The notes under the pieces: generated by a model | Seen by the model: only the letters and a program-made list of their open reading frames with translations | Told to the model about the DNA's origin: nothing | The model's database searches: none | In this document: positions 26,724-35,364 of the stretch, piece by piece | How positions within the stretch are numbered: position 1 is the stretch's first letter | Layout of the letters: each line of letters starts with the position of its first letter | Translations under genes and position numbers: made by a program | NCBI RefSeq assembly: GCF_013410655.1 | Contig: NZ_JACCFP010000001.1 | Span: 2,007,501 to 2,071,500, forward strand | Length of the DNA stretch: 64,000 bases | Direction of reading: 5' to 3' | Source of the DNA: Nocardioides thalensis | Lineage (GTDB): Bacteria; Actinomycetota; Actinomycetes; Propionibacteriales; Nocardioidaceae

Positions 26724-28318
26724 CCGGCGTCGGGCTGCTGCTCCGGCACGACCTGCGGCGCGATCGCTGGATGATCCTGTGGTGGGTGCTGGGCGGCGTG
26801 CTCCTCTACTGGTCGCAGGCCGTGAGCGTCCCCGGGCTCTACGCCACCCAGGAGGAGCTCGCGCGGGCGGCCGCCAGCATGGAGGACAACGCGGCGTTCG
26901 TCGCGATGCTCGGGCCCGCCCGCGCGCTGGACACCGTCGGGGGCCAGGTCTTCTGGCAGGTCAGCGCGTTCGGCGCGGTCGTCGCGGGGCTGATGAGCAT
27001 GTTCCTCGTCGGCCGCCACACCCGCGCCGAGGAGGAGTCAGGCCGTGACGAGCTGGTGCGCAGCGCCGCCGTCGGCCGGCACGCGCCACTGGTGGCGGCG
27101 TACCTCGTCGCGGTCCTCGCCAACCTACTGCTCGGCCTGGTCACCGCCCTGAGCCTGATGACCGTCCGCCAGGAGTCGCCGCTCGCGGGGATGCCGCTCG
27201 CCGCTGAGGACAGCCTCGCCGTCGGACTCGGCGTCGCCGCGTGCGGCTGGGTGTTCGCCGGTACGGCGCTCGCCGCTGCCCAGCTCACCCAGAGCACCCG
27301 GGCGATGTACGGCATCGCGGGTGCGGTGCTCGGGGTCGCCTACGGGCTGCGTGCCGTGGGCGACGTCGGCAGCGAGCTGTTGAGCTGGGTGTCGCCGATC
27401 GGGTGGTACCAGGCGATGCACCCGTACTCCGGATTGAGGTGGTGGCCGTTTCTGCTGATGCTCGCCGCCGCTGCGGTCAACGTGGTCGCGACCGCGGTGC
27501 TCTTCTCCCGCCGCGACGTCGGGTCCGGGATCCTTGCCGCGCGCCCGGGACCGGCGACGGCCGGGCCGGGGCTGCGGTCGGGCGTCGGTCTGGCGTGGCG
27601 GCTCCAGCGCGGCAGCGTCGTCGGATGGGCGGCGGGTCTGACGCTGATGGGTCTCGCCTACGGCTCGATCGGCGACAGCGTCGAGGACATGCTCGGCGAC
27701 AGCGGTGCGGTGAAGGACGCCGTCGCAGGCGGCGCTGCCGACCTCGTCGACGGGTTCTACGGCACCGCGATCGTGCTCCTGGCCCTGATGTCGTGCGGCT
27801 TCGCGATCTCCTCGGCGCTGCGGCCCCGGGCGGAGGAGGACGCCCACCACCTCGAGGCGCTGGCGGCGACCGGCATCTCCCGCGCGACCTGGCTCGGCGG
27901 CCACGTGCTGGTGACGGTCGTCGGCACCGTCGTCGTGCTCGCGTGCGCCGGCCTCGGCCTCGGCGTCGGCTACGCGCTCACCACCGGGGACGGCGGTGCC
28001 GTGCTCCGCCTGGGACTGCCGACGCTGTCGTACGTCGCGCCGGTGCTGGTCCTGAGCGCGATCGCCCGGCTGCTCTACGGCCTCCGGCCGGCGCTCCTCG
28101 TCGCCGCGTGGGCGCCGCTGGCGTTCGCGACGGTCGTCCTCATGTTCGGCACTGCGATGCGGTTCCCGGACTGGCTCGTCGACGTCTCGCCGTTCTCGCA
28201 CCTCGCGCTGACGCCTGCGGAGGACTTCCGACTGCTGCCGGTCGTCGTGGTGCTCATGGTCGCCGCCGCGATCTCCGCCGGAGGCCAAATGGCGTTTTCG
28301 AGGCGCGACATCGGCTAG
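26720..28318 (+). CDS. ABC exporter permease, polyketide-antibiotic exporter type
   Basis: A 532-residue membrane protein with about twelve helices in two similar halves, each starting with a soluble [11 protein letters not shown] / LAWRLQRGS segment, as in permeases annotated as exporters of polyketide antibiotics. Example helices are [21 protein letters not shown] and [20 protein letters not shown]. With the ATPase it should form an efflux pump for a lipophilic compound, induced through the MarR-type protein. Its TAG stop doubles as the start of the next gene's -10. Confidence 0.87.
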   Translation: MTGVGLLLRHDLRRDRWMILWWVLGGVLLYWSQAVSVPGLYATQEELARAAASMEDNAAFVAMLGPARALDTVGGQVFWQVSAFGAVVAGLMSMFLVGRHTRAEEESGRDELVRSAAVGRHAPLVAAYLVAVLANLLLGLVTALSLMTVRQESPLAGMPLAAEDSLAVGLGVAACGWVFAGTALAAAQLTQSTRAMYGIAGAVLGVAYGLRAVGDVGSELLSWVSPIGWYQAMHPYSGLRWWPFLLMLAAAAVNVVATAVLFSRRDVGSGILAARPGPATAGPGLRSGVGLAWRLQRGSVVGWAAGLTLMGLAYGSIGDSVEDMLGDSGAVKDAVAGGAADLVDGFYGTAIVLLALMSCGFAISSALRPRAEEDAHHLEALAATGISRATWLGGHVLVTVVGTVVVLACAGLGLGVGYALTTGDGGAVLRLGLPTLSYVAPVLVLSAIARLLYGLRPALLVAAWAPLAFATVVLMFGTAMRFPDWLVDVSPFSHLALTPAEDFRLLPVVVVLMVAAAISAGGQMAFSRRDIG

Positions 28319-28321
28319 TTT
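28316..28321 (+). promoter_or_regulatory. -10 hexamer TAGTTT for leaderless kinase-like gene
   Basis: TAGTTT, 7 bases before ATG 28329. The TAG is the permease stop codon. Confidence 0.5.
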
Positions 28322-28328
28322 CCCAGCC

Positions 28329-29234
28329 ATGTGGCAGCCCGAGCCCGACTGGGTGGCGCTCCCTGGAGGCACCGGGACGTCGACCCTCGGTGTCTGGCGC
28401 ACCGCGATCGGCGGCCGGCCCGTCGTGGTGAAGCGGCTCGCCGTACCCCAGGCCGGCTCGCCCCCGGAGCTCCTCGACCCGGCGCACGTCGGTTACTGGC
28501 GCCGCGAGGCCGACGTGCTGCTGACCGGCATCACCGGGTCGACGACCGGGCTCCGGGCCGCGCCCGCCGCGGTCGAGGAGGACGCCGAAGGCGTCACGAT
28601 CACGAGCGACTACGTCGAGGACGCCGCGACGAGCGGGCTCTTCCTCGGCGTCGCGCTGGGGCGGTTCGCCGGTGTCGAGCTCCCGCGGCCGAAGTTCTTG
28701 GCGACGCACCTCATGCGCGACCGGATGGCCCGCGTCGCCCGCCGTGGCGGGTGGCCGACCCTGGCCCGCACCACGGTCGCGGACGTCGCCGACCACCTCT
28801 GGCAGCGGCGCGACGTGATGCTCGACCGGCTCGACAAGCTGCCGCAGGTCCCGCAGCACGGCGACCCGACCCCGGCCAACCTGCCCGGGCGAGTCGGCGA
28901 CGACGCGGTTGCGATCGACTGGGGCACGCTCGGCATCGGTCCGGTCGGAGGCGACCTCGGCTACCTCTGCCTGTCGGCGCGCGAGGAGTTCGACCCGCTC
29001 CTCGACGCCTACCTGCTCGGCCTGCCAGAGGGCGTGGCCGAGATCGGCGAGGTGGTGCTGGGCGCCCAGGTCGTCGCCGTCTACACCGCCCTCACTCGCG
29101 CGGAGTGGGCGCTCGCCCGGGTGGCGCCGGGGGAGGGCGCCCTGGCGGCGAAGTACCGTCACCCCGCGGTCGCGCCCCACCTGCGTGCGCTCCAGCGCCA
29201 GTTCCCCGCAATCGAGGCGCTGCTCCGGCTCTGA
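28329..29234 (+). CDS. Aminoglycoside phosphotransferase-fold (APH-like) protein
   Basis: A 301-residue protein with the small-molecule kinase fold: the catalytic loop is QHGDPTPANL (about 178-187) and the metal-binding motif is IDWGTLGIGP (about 197-206). The N-terminal lobe has VVVKRLAV, which supplies the ATP lysine. Family members phosphorylate antibiotics, choline, sugars or nucleosides; nothing here indicates which. It is separated from the ABC genes by its own -10. It ends one base before the convergent zinc peptidase gene. Confidence 0.8.
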   Translation: MWQPEPDWVALPGGTGTSTLGVWRTAIGGRPVVVKRLAVPQAGSPPELLDPAHVGYWRREADVLLTGITGSTTGLRAAPAAVEEDAEGVTITSDYVEDAATSGLFLGVALGRFAGVELPRPKFLATHLMRDRMARVARRGGWPTLARTTVADVADHLWQRRDVMLDRLDKLPQVPQHGDPTPANLPGRVGDDAVAIDWGTLGIGPVGGDLGYLCLSAREEFDPLLDAYLLGLPEGVAEIGEVVLGAQVVAVYTALTRAEWALARVAPGEGALAAKYRHPAVAPHLRALQRQFPAIEALLRL

Positions 29235-29235
29235 G

Positions 29236-30228
29236 CTAGACCCGGTCCGCCGAGAACGTGTCGCAGGCCTCGAGGGTGCCCTCCTCGTAACCGGTCATGA
29301 ACCAGGTGCGGCGCTGCTCGGCCGACCCGTGGGTCCAGGTCTCCGGTGTCACCTGGCCCTGCGTCTTCTTCTGGATGCGGTCGTCACCGACCGCCTCCGC
29401 GGCCTCGATCGCGAGCTCGATGTCGGACTCGGGCACCGGCTCGGCGAGCAGCGGCTCGCCGGACTCGTCGTCGGTGCCGTCGGCGTGGCGGGTCCACATG
29501 CCTGCGAAGCAGTCGGCCTGGAGCTCCAGGCGCACGCCGGGGCTCTGCGGGCCGGTCTCCTGGGACCGGACCTTGCTCATCGTGCCGATGACGTTGGAGA
29601 TGTGGTGGCCGTACTCGTGCGCGAGCACGTAGAACTCCACGAAGCCGCCGTCCGGTCCGCCGAGCTGGTCCTCGAGCACCTGGTCGAAGAACGTCGTGTC
29701 GTAGTAGATCGAGGTGTCCGCCGGGCAGTAGAACGGGCCGACCGAGGAGTCGGCGTTGCCGCACTGCGTCGAGACGGCACCCGTGAACGTGGTCAGGCTG
29801 GCGATCGGCTCCCAGCCGTTCAGGTTCTGGCCCTCCCAGAAGTCGGTGAGCGAGTTCTCGATCGCGACGCGGGCGCAGTCCAGCGACTCGTTGGCGTCCT
29901 CGCCGGTCTCGCACCGGTCGTAGCGTCCGGAGTCCTCGGCGTCGCTGACGCGGCTGCTCTGGAGCTGGCCCCCGAGGGCGTCGCTGAGCACGTCGCCGAA
30001 GCCGCCGCCCGCTCCGCCTCCGCCGCCACCGCCACCGTTGTTCAGGCAGCTGACCAGCACGAACACGAGGACGGCGATGATGACGCCACCGATGCCACCC
30101 GTCGTGCCGACGCCGCCGGGGATCGGGATGCGCATGCCGGGGCCGCCCCCCGTGCCTCCGCCGCCCCCACGGCCTACGTCGCGGACGCGAGATCGATCGA
30201 GCCGAGCCTTCGGATTGAATCGCACCAC
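29236..30228 (-). CDS. YpfJ/KPN_02809-family neutral zinc metallopeptidase
   Basis: A 330-residue membrane-anchored peptidase. Residues 20-45 are glycine-rich and cytoplasmic, about 45-62 is one membrane helix ending in a Cys, a second Gly tract follows, then the extracellular catalytic domain with HEYGHH (His204, Glu205, His208) and the downstream ELQADCFAGMW motif that supplies the third zinc ligand. Four further cysteines may form disulphides. Substrate is unknown. The start is GTG 30228, 6 bases after TAGGGT; a second GTG follows at once. Confidence 0.9.
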   Translation of the reverse strand: MVRFNPKARLDRSRVRDVGRGGGGGTGGGPGMRIPIPGGVGTTGGIGGVIIAVLVFVLVSCLNNGGGGGGGGAGGGFGDVLSDALGGQLQSSRVSDAEDSGRYDRCETGEDANESLDCARVAIENSLTDFWEGQNLNGWEPIASLTTFTGAVSTQCGNADSSVGPFYCPADTSIYYDTTFFDQVLEDQLGGPDGGFVEFYVLAHEYGHHISNVIGTMSKVRSQETGPQSPGVRLELQADCFAGMWTRHADGTDDESGEPLLAEPVPESDIELAIEAAEAVGDDRIQKKTQGQVTPETWTHGSAEQRRTWFMTGYEEGTLEACDTFSADRV

Positions 30229-30234
30229 GGCAGC

Positions 30235-30240
30235 ACCCTA
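30235..30240 (-). promoter_or_regulatory. -10 hexamer TAGGGT for leaderless ypfJ-like gene
   Basis: TAGGGT on the minus strand, 6 bases before GTG 30228; a palindrome lies directly upstream at 30242-30258. Confidence 0.55.
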
Positions 30241-30241
30241 G

Positions 30242-30258
30242 CCAAACGCGGCGTTTGG
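30242..30258. promoter_or_regulatory. 17-base palindrome CCAAACGCGGCGTTTGG
   Basis: Perfect 8-bp arms around a single central G, in the 66-base gap between the divergent zinc-peptidase and ABC-F genes, immediately upstream of the peptidase -10. It looks like an operator; no regulator gene is adjacent. Confidence 0.55.
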
Positions 30259-30294
30259 GCCCCGCGTGTCAACCCGTGGGAAACTGGGGCCGTC

Positions 30295-31893
30295 ATGATC
30301 ACGGTTCACCAGCTCGAGGTCCGGGCCGGTGCCCGCCTCCTCATGGACGGCGTCTCCTTCCGCGTGGGCGCCGGCGACAAGGTCGGCCTCGTCGGCCGCA
30401 ACGGCGCCGGCAAGACCACCCTGACGAAGGTCATCGCCGGCGAGGCGCTGCCGGCAGCCGGGTCGGTCAGCCGCACGGGCGAGATCGGCTACCTGCCGCA
30501 GGACCCGCGGTCCGGCGACCCCGACCAGCTGGCGCGCGACCGGATCCTCTCGGCGCGCGGGCTCGACGACGCCGTACGGCGGATGCGCGCCGCCGAGCAG
30601 GCGATGGCCTCCGACGACCCCGCCGAGCGGGACAAGGCGTTCCGCAAGTTCCAGCGGGCACAGGACGAGCTCGACGCGGGCGGCGGCTACGCCGCCGAGA
30701 CCGAGGCGACGCAGATCGCGCAGAGCCTGGGCATCGCCGACCGGCTGCTCGGCCAGCCGCTGAGGACGCTCTCCGGCGGCCAGCGCCGCCGGATCGAGCT
30801 GGCGCGGATCCTGTTCTCGGGCGCCGAGGTGCTGATCCTCGACGAGCCGACCAACCACCTCGACGCCGACTCGATCGTGTGGCTGCGCGACTGGATGAAG
30901 TCCTACAAGGGCGGCTTCATCGTGATCAGCCACGACAACGACCTGATGTCGCAAACCGTCAACAAGGTCTTCCACCTCGACGCCAACCGCGCGGTCATCG
31001 ACATCTACAACATGGGCTGGGAGAACTACCTCGCGCAGCGCGAGACCGACGAGGCCCGCCGCAAGCGCGAGGCGATGAACGCCCAGAACAAGGCGAAGAC
31101 CCTCACCGACCAGGCCAACAAGATGCGGGCGAAGGCGACCAAGGCGAGCGCCGCCCAGCAGATGCTGCGCCGGGCCGAGCGCCTCCTCGAGAGCGTCGAG
31201 GGCGAGCGCCAGGCCGACAAGGTCGCCGCGATCAAGTTCCCCACGCCCGCGCCCTGCGGCAAGACGCCGCTCACGGCGCGCGACCTCTCGAAGTCCTACG
31301 GGGCCCTGGAGGTCTTCACCGCGGTCGACCTGGCCATCGACAAGGGCTCACGGGTGGTGATCCTCGGCCTCAACGGCGCAGGGAAGACCACGCTGCTGCG
31401 GATCCTCGCGGGCATCGACGCCCCCGACACCGGGATGGTCGTGCCCGGCCACGGTCTCAAGCGCGGCTACTACGCGCAGGAGCACGAGACGCTCGACGTC
31501 GACCGCACCGTGCTCGAGAACATGCAGTCGGCGGCGCCCCAGCTGACCGACACCGACGCCCGCTCGGTGCTCGGGTCGTTCCTCTTCTCGGGCGACGACG
31601 TGCACAAGCCGGCCGGCGTACTGTCCGGCGGTGAGAAGACCCGCCTGGCGCTCGCGAGCCTGGTCGTCTCCGCCGCCAACGTGCTGCTGCTCGACGAGCC
31701 GACCAACAACCTCGATCCCGCCTCCCGCGAGGAGGTGCTCAACGCGATCCGCGCCTACGAGGGCGCGATCGTGCTGGTGACCCACGACGAGGGCGCGGTC
31801 CAAGCGCTGGAGCCCGACCGGGTGCTGATCCTCCCCGACGGCGTCGAGGACCTCTGGAACGCCGAGTACGCCGACCTGGTGGCGCTGGCCTGA
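30295..31893 (+). CDS. ABC-F family ATP-binding protein
   Basis: A 532-residue soluble protein with two ABC cassettes and no membrane part, so it acts on ribosomes. Cassette 1 has GRNGAGKTT, LSGGQRRRIELA and LILDEPTNHLD; cassette 2 has GLNGAGKTT, LSGGEKTRLALA and LLLDEPTNNLD. The inter-domain linker is basic and helical (about 245-310, KTLTDQANKMRAKATKASA), of the kind that reaches the ribosomal P site. Some family members protect against antibiotics and others tune translation; the class is not clear here. M. tuberculosis has an ABC-F gene (Rv1473) in the comparable neighbourhood. Confidence 0.92.
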   Translation: MITVHQLEVRAGARLLMDGVSFRVGAGDKVGLVGRNGAGKTTLTKVIAGEALPAAGSVSRTGEIGYLPQDPRSGDPDQLARDRILSARGLDDAVRRMRAAEQAMASDDPAERDKAFRKFQRAQDELDAGGGYAAETEATQIAQSLGIADRLLGQPLRTLSGGQRRRIELARILFSGAEVLILDEPTNHLDADSIVWLRDWMKSYKGGFIVISHDNDLMSQTVNKVFHLDANRAVIDIYNMGWENYLAQRETDEARRKREAMNAQNKAKTLTDQANKMRAKATKASAAQQMLRRAERLLESVEGERQADKVAAIKFPTPAPCGKTPLTARDLSKSYGALEVFTAVDLAIDKGSRVVILGLNGAGKTTLLRILAGIDAPDTGMVVPGHGLKRGYYAQEHETLDVDRTVLENMQSAAPQLTDTDARSVLGSFLFSGDDVHKPAGVLSGGEKTRLALASLVVSAANVLLLDEPTNNLDPASREEVLNAIRAYEGAIVLVTHDEGAVQALEPDRVLILPDGVEDLWNAEYADLVALA

Positions 31894-31898
31894 CGGCT

Positions 31899-31964
31899 CG
31901 GCACCCCAACCGTGCCGGTTCGGCACGCCAACCGTGCCGGTTCGGCACGCCAACCGTGCCCGTT
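31899..31964. repeat. Tandem 22-bp repeat, three copies
   Basis: Units at 31899-31920, 31921-31942 and 31943-31964 differ from each other at one position each. Each junction contains the hairpin CGTGCCG-GTT-CGGCACG. The block fills most of the 79-base gap between two convergent genes, so it could serve as a bidirectional terminator; it could also be a dispersed intergenic repeat. Confidence 0.85.
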
Positions 31965-31972
31965 CGGCCGGT

Positions 31973-34510
31973 TCACTCCGTGGCGATCGCCTCGAGGACG
32001 TTCATCCGGGAGGCGCGGACCGCGGGAGCGATGGCGGCGAGGACGCCGACGACGACCGCGATCACGAGGAACACCACGAGCTGGGTCAGCGGCAGGCCGA
32101 GGCTGGTCAGGTCGTCGAGCGTCGCGCGGAGCATGATGCCGACGACCGTGCCGAGGGCCATCCCGAGCACGGCGCCGAGCACGGCGATCGTGACGGACTC
32201 CAGGGTGATCATCCGGCGCAGCTTGGTGCGGCTCATCCCGACGGCGCGGAGCAGGCCGATCTCGCGGGTGCGCTCGAAGACGCTGAGGCCCAGGGTGTTC
32301 ACGATGCCGAAGACGGCGATCACGATCGCGAGGGCGAGCAGGCCGTAGATCATGTAGAGCAGCTGGTTGACCTGGCCGCGCACGGAGTCGGCGAACTCCT
32401 CCTTGTCGTAGACGCCGACGATCGGGACCGGCTTCGCCGCGTCGTCGAGCGCCTCGCCCACGGCAGCGGCGTCGGCCCCGGGCTCGAGCATGATGCTGAT
32501 CGCGCTGTCCTGGCGTGCGATCCCGGCCTCGGCCAGCTGGTCGAGCGGGATGCTGATCCCGGCGGTGACCTCCTGCCCGGTGTGGATGCCGACGACCTCG
32601 AGCTCGAGCTTCTTGCCGCCAGGGAACGACAGCTCGAGAGGGTCGCCGACGTCCAGGCCGTGCTCCTCGGCCATGTCCTCGTCGATGACGGCCTCGGCGC
32701 CCGAGACCTGCTGGGTGCCCTCGACCATGTCGAGCTCGTAGATGCTGTCGAACGCCTCGTCGTTGCCGGCGACGTACTCCGTGTCGCCGTCCAGCTTGGC
32801 CGCCGCCCACTGCTGCCGGCTGACGACCTCCACCCCCTCGATCTCCTCGAACGAGTCGCCGATGGCGGGGGAGAAGGGCAGGAAGGTGTTGCTCTGCACG
32901 AGGAAGTCGGCGGCGAAGTCCTCGTCGACCGCGTCGTCGATGGTCGCGTTGAACGACGCGGCGATCACGCCGATCGTCGACACGAGCGCGAGGCCGATCA
33001 TCAGCGCAGAGGCGGTGGCGCCGGTGCGGCGGGGGTCGCGCAGCGCGTTCTCGCCGGCCAGGCGCCCGGGGGTGCCGAAGAGGCGCGTGAACAGCCAGCG
33101 GGTGGCGACCAGAAGCGGGTAGCCCACGATCGGGCTGATGACGGCGAGCGTGAGGATCCAGACGGCACCGCCGATGCCGACCCACAGTGCGCCGTTCTTC
33201 TCGGCGACCAGGCCGTAGACCGCGATCGCCGCGCCCGCGGCCAGGAGCACGCCGCCGATGGCGACCCGCCGGCGCATCGAGCGCCGCTCCGGGGCGACGT
33301 CGGCGCGCATGGCCTCGATCGGGGCGGACTTCCCGGCCCTGCGGGAGGGGAAGTACGCCGCTGCCACGGTGACGAGGACGCCGACCGCATAGCTCACGAG
33401 CACGGCGCTCGGCGTCAGGTCGAGCGCGTTGCCTGCGATGTCCAGCCCGATCGCCCGGAACAGCGCGGCGAGCCCGCGAGCGAGCACCCACCCCAGCGCG
33501 ATCCCGATCGTCGACGCGACCACGGCGAGGACGAACGCCTCGAGCATGACCGACCGGGTGACCTGCTGGCGGGACGCACCGAGGGCGCGCAGCAGCGCCA
33601 GCTCGCGCGTGCGCTGGGCGACCAGGATCGAGAACGTGTTGAGGATGATGAAGGCGCCGACGATGATGGCGATCGCGGCGAAGATCAGCAGGAACGTCTT
33701 GATCACGTCGAGGAACGTCCCGACGACGTCCTGCTGCTCCTCCGCGAACTCGTCGCCGGTGACCGACTCGAACCCGGCCGGGATCACCTTCTCCGCCGCG
33801 GCGGCGAGCTCTTCCTGGGAGACTCCCTCCTCGGCGGTCAGTGCGACCCGGGTGAAGGCGTCCTTGCCCCCGAGGAAGATCTCCTGGGCGCCCTCGGTCG
33901 AGAAGATCAGCAGCGTGGCGCCGGCAGTGCCGCCGCCGTTGAACTCGGCGGTGCCGACGAGGGTGGCGGTGCGCTCGAGCTCGCCGTACGGCGCGAGCAG
34001 CTGCACCTCGTCGCCGAGGCTGTAGTCGCCGTTCTCGGCGGCTCCCTCGTCGAGCACGATCTCGTCGGTGCCCTCGGGCCACCGGCCGGACTCGAGGAGG
34101 AGGATCTGCTCGCCCGCCATGTTGGGGCCGTCGTGGTAGTTGAACGCGAGCGTCGGCGCGCCCGTGCCGCCCACCAAGGTGCCGTCGGCGGCGAGGAGGT
34201 TCATGCCGAAGCCCTCCACGTCGCCGTCGGCGCGTGCGACCTCGGGCAGCGCCTCGAGCTCCTCGACCGCGGCGGGCGGGAGCGTCTGGGTGGGCACGCC
34301 GCCCTCGCCCGCGCTGAACTCCGCGGCGTCCTGCACGCGGACCAGGCCGTCGGGCGCGGAACCGTTGATGATGCCGTCGAACGTCGTCGACAGGCCGTTG
34401 CTGAAGACCAGGACGCCCGAGAGGAACGCGACGCCGATGACGACGGCGATGCCGCTCATCACCAGGCGGAGCTTGCGCGCGAAGATGTTGCGCAGCGTCA
34501 ACTTGATCAC
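31973..34510 (-). CDS. FtsX/MacB-like ABC transporter permease
   Basis: An 845-residue permease with two FtsX domains. The N-terminal anchor (LRNIFARKLRLVMSGIAVVIGVAF in part) leads to a large extracellular domain. About four helices follow (from FLLIFAAIAIIVGAFIILNTF), then a second extracellular domain and a C-terminal set of helices ending FLVIAVVVGVLAAIAPAVRA. This ten-helix form is common in actinobacterial MacB/LolE-type systems, which push substrates off the outer membrane leaflet. The GTG start overlaps the ATPase stop by 4 bases. The substrate is not predictable. Confidence 0.9.
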   Translation of the reverse strand: MIKLTLRNIFARKLRLVMSGIAVVIGVAFLSGVLVFSNGLSTTFDGIINGSAPDGLVRVQDAAEFSAGEGGVPTQTLPPAAVEELEALPEVARADGDVEGFGMNLLAADGTLVGGTGAPTLAFNYHDGPNMAGEQILLLESGRWPEGTDEIVLDEGAAENGDYSLGDEVQLLAPYGELERTATLVGTAEFNGGGTAGATLLIFSTEGAQEIFLGGKDAFTRVALTAEEGVSQEELAAAAEKVIPAGFESVTGDEFAEEQQDVVGTFLDVIKTFLLIFAAIAIIVGAFIILNTFSILVAQRTRELALLRALGASRQQVTRSVMLEAFVLAVVASTIGIALGWVLARGLAALFRAIGLDIAGNALDLTPSAVLVSYAVGVLVTVAAAYFPSRRAGKSAPIEAMRADVAPERRSMRRRVAIGGVLLAAGAAIAVYGLVAEKNGALWVGIGGAVWILTLAVISPIVGYPLLVATRWLFTRLFGTPGRLAGENALRDPRRTGATASALMIGLALVSTIGVIAASFNATIDDAVDEDFAADFLVQSNTFLPFSPAIGDSFEEIEGVEVVSRQQWAAAKLDGDTEYVAGNDEAFDSIYELDMVEGTQQVSGAEAVIDEDMAEEHGLDVGDPLELSFPGGKKLELEVVGIHTGQEVTAGISIPLDQLAEAGIARQDSAISIMLEPGADAAAVGEALDDAAKPVPIVGVYDKEEFADSVRGQVNQLLYMIYGLLALAIVIAVFGIVNTLGLSVFERTREIGLLRAVGMSRTKLRRMITLESVTIAVLGAVLGMALGTVVGIMLRATLDDLTSLGLPLTQLVVFLVIAVVVGVLAAIAPAVRASRMNVLEAIATE

Positions 34511-35301
34511 GGCAGCGCCTGCTCGACCCGCGCGGCGGCCGCGGCCTGCAGCGACGTCATGTGCTCGAGGATCTGCTCGCGGTCGGGCGAGGTGATCTCG
34601 TCCACGACCTTGCCGTCGGCCAGGAACAGCACCCGGTCGCAGTACGACGCCGCGACGGCGTCGTGGGTGACCATCACGATCGTCTGCCCGAACTCGTCGA
34701 CGCTGCGACGCAGGAACGACAGCACCTCGGCGCCCGAGGTGCTGTCGAGGTTGCCGGTCGGCTCGTCGGCGAACACGATCGACGGCTTGCTCACGAGCGC
34801 CCGCGCACATGCGACGCGCTGCTGCTGGCCTCCCGACAGCTCGCCCGGCTTGTGGCCCAGCCGGTCGCGGAGCCCGACCGTGTCGACGACGGTGTCGAAC
34901 CACGCCTGGTCGGGCTTCGCGCCGGCCAGGTTGAGGGGCAGCAGGATGTTCTCCCGCGCGGTCAGCGTCGGGATCAGGTTGAAGGCCTGGAAGACGAACC
35001 CGATCCGCTCCCGGCGCAGCGCGGTGAGCGCCTTGTCGTTGAGACGGCCGAGGTCGGTGCCGTCGACCTCGACCGTGCCGCTGGTGGGTGTGTCGAGCGC
35101 CGCGAGGCAGTGCATCAGCGTGGACTTGCCGGAGCCGGACGGGCCCATGATCGCGGTGAAGCGACCGCGGCTGAGCTCGACGCTCACGCCGTCGAGCGCG
35201 TGCACGCCGGCGTCGCCGGTGCCGTAGGTCTTGCGGAGGTCGACCGCGCGGGCGGCGACCGCGGGGTCGGTGGCTGACGTCGAGATGGGGGCGCTCGTCA
35301 T
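34507..35301 (-). CDS. ABC transporter ATP-binding protein, MacB/LolD type
   Basis: ATPase partner of the FtsX-type permease: 264 residues with Walker A GPSGSGKST, signature LSGGQQQRVACARALV, Walker B SIVFADEPTGNLDS and H-loop VTHDAVAASYCDRVLFL, the standard LolD/MacB set. The ATG at 35301 lies 7 bases after CAGGGT (35309-35314), a relaxed version of the leaderless -10. The 63-base gap upstream also holds ATCGGG/CCCGA half-sites that might be an operator. Confidence 0.93.
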   Translation of the reverse strand: MTSAPISTSATDPAVAARAVDLRKTYGTGDAGVHALDGVSVELSRGRFTAIMGPSGSGKSTLMHCLAALDTPTSGTVEVDGTDLGRLNDKALTALRRERIGFVFQAFNLIPTLTARENILLPLNLAGAKPDQAWFDTVVDTVGLRDRLGHKPGELSGGQQQRVACARALVSKPSIVFADEPTGNLDSTSGAEVLSFLRRSVDEFGQTIVMVTHDAVAASYCDRVLFLADGKVVDEITSPDREQILEHMTSLQAAAAARVEQALP

Positions 35302-35308
35302 GGTCCCA

Positions 35309-35314
35309 ACCCTG
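35309..35314 (-). promoter_or_regulatory. Relaxed -10 hexamer CAGGGT for MacB-like operon
   Basis: CAGGGT on the minus strand, 7 bases before ATG 35301. It departs from TANNNT only at position 1. Confidence 0.4.
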
Positions 35315-35364
35315 CCCCAGGGACGGTTGCGCCTGCCATCGGGTATCTCCCTGATCCCGACCCC

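Noticed and set aside
31899..31964. CRISPR array or phage attachment site
   Set aside because: The units are directly adjacent without spacers, and no integrase or tRNA gene is near.
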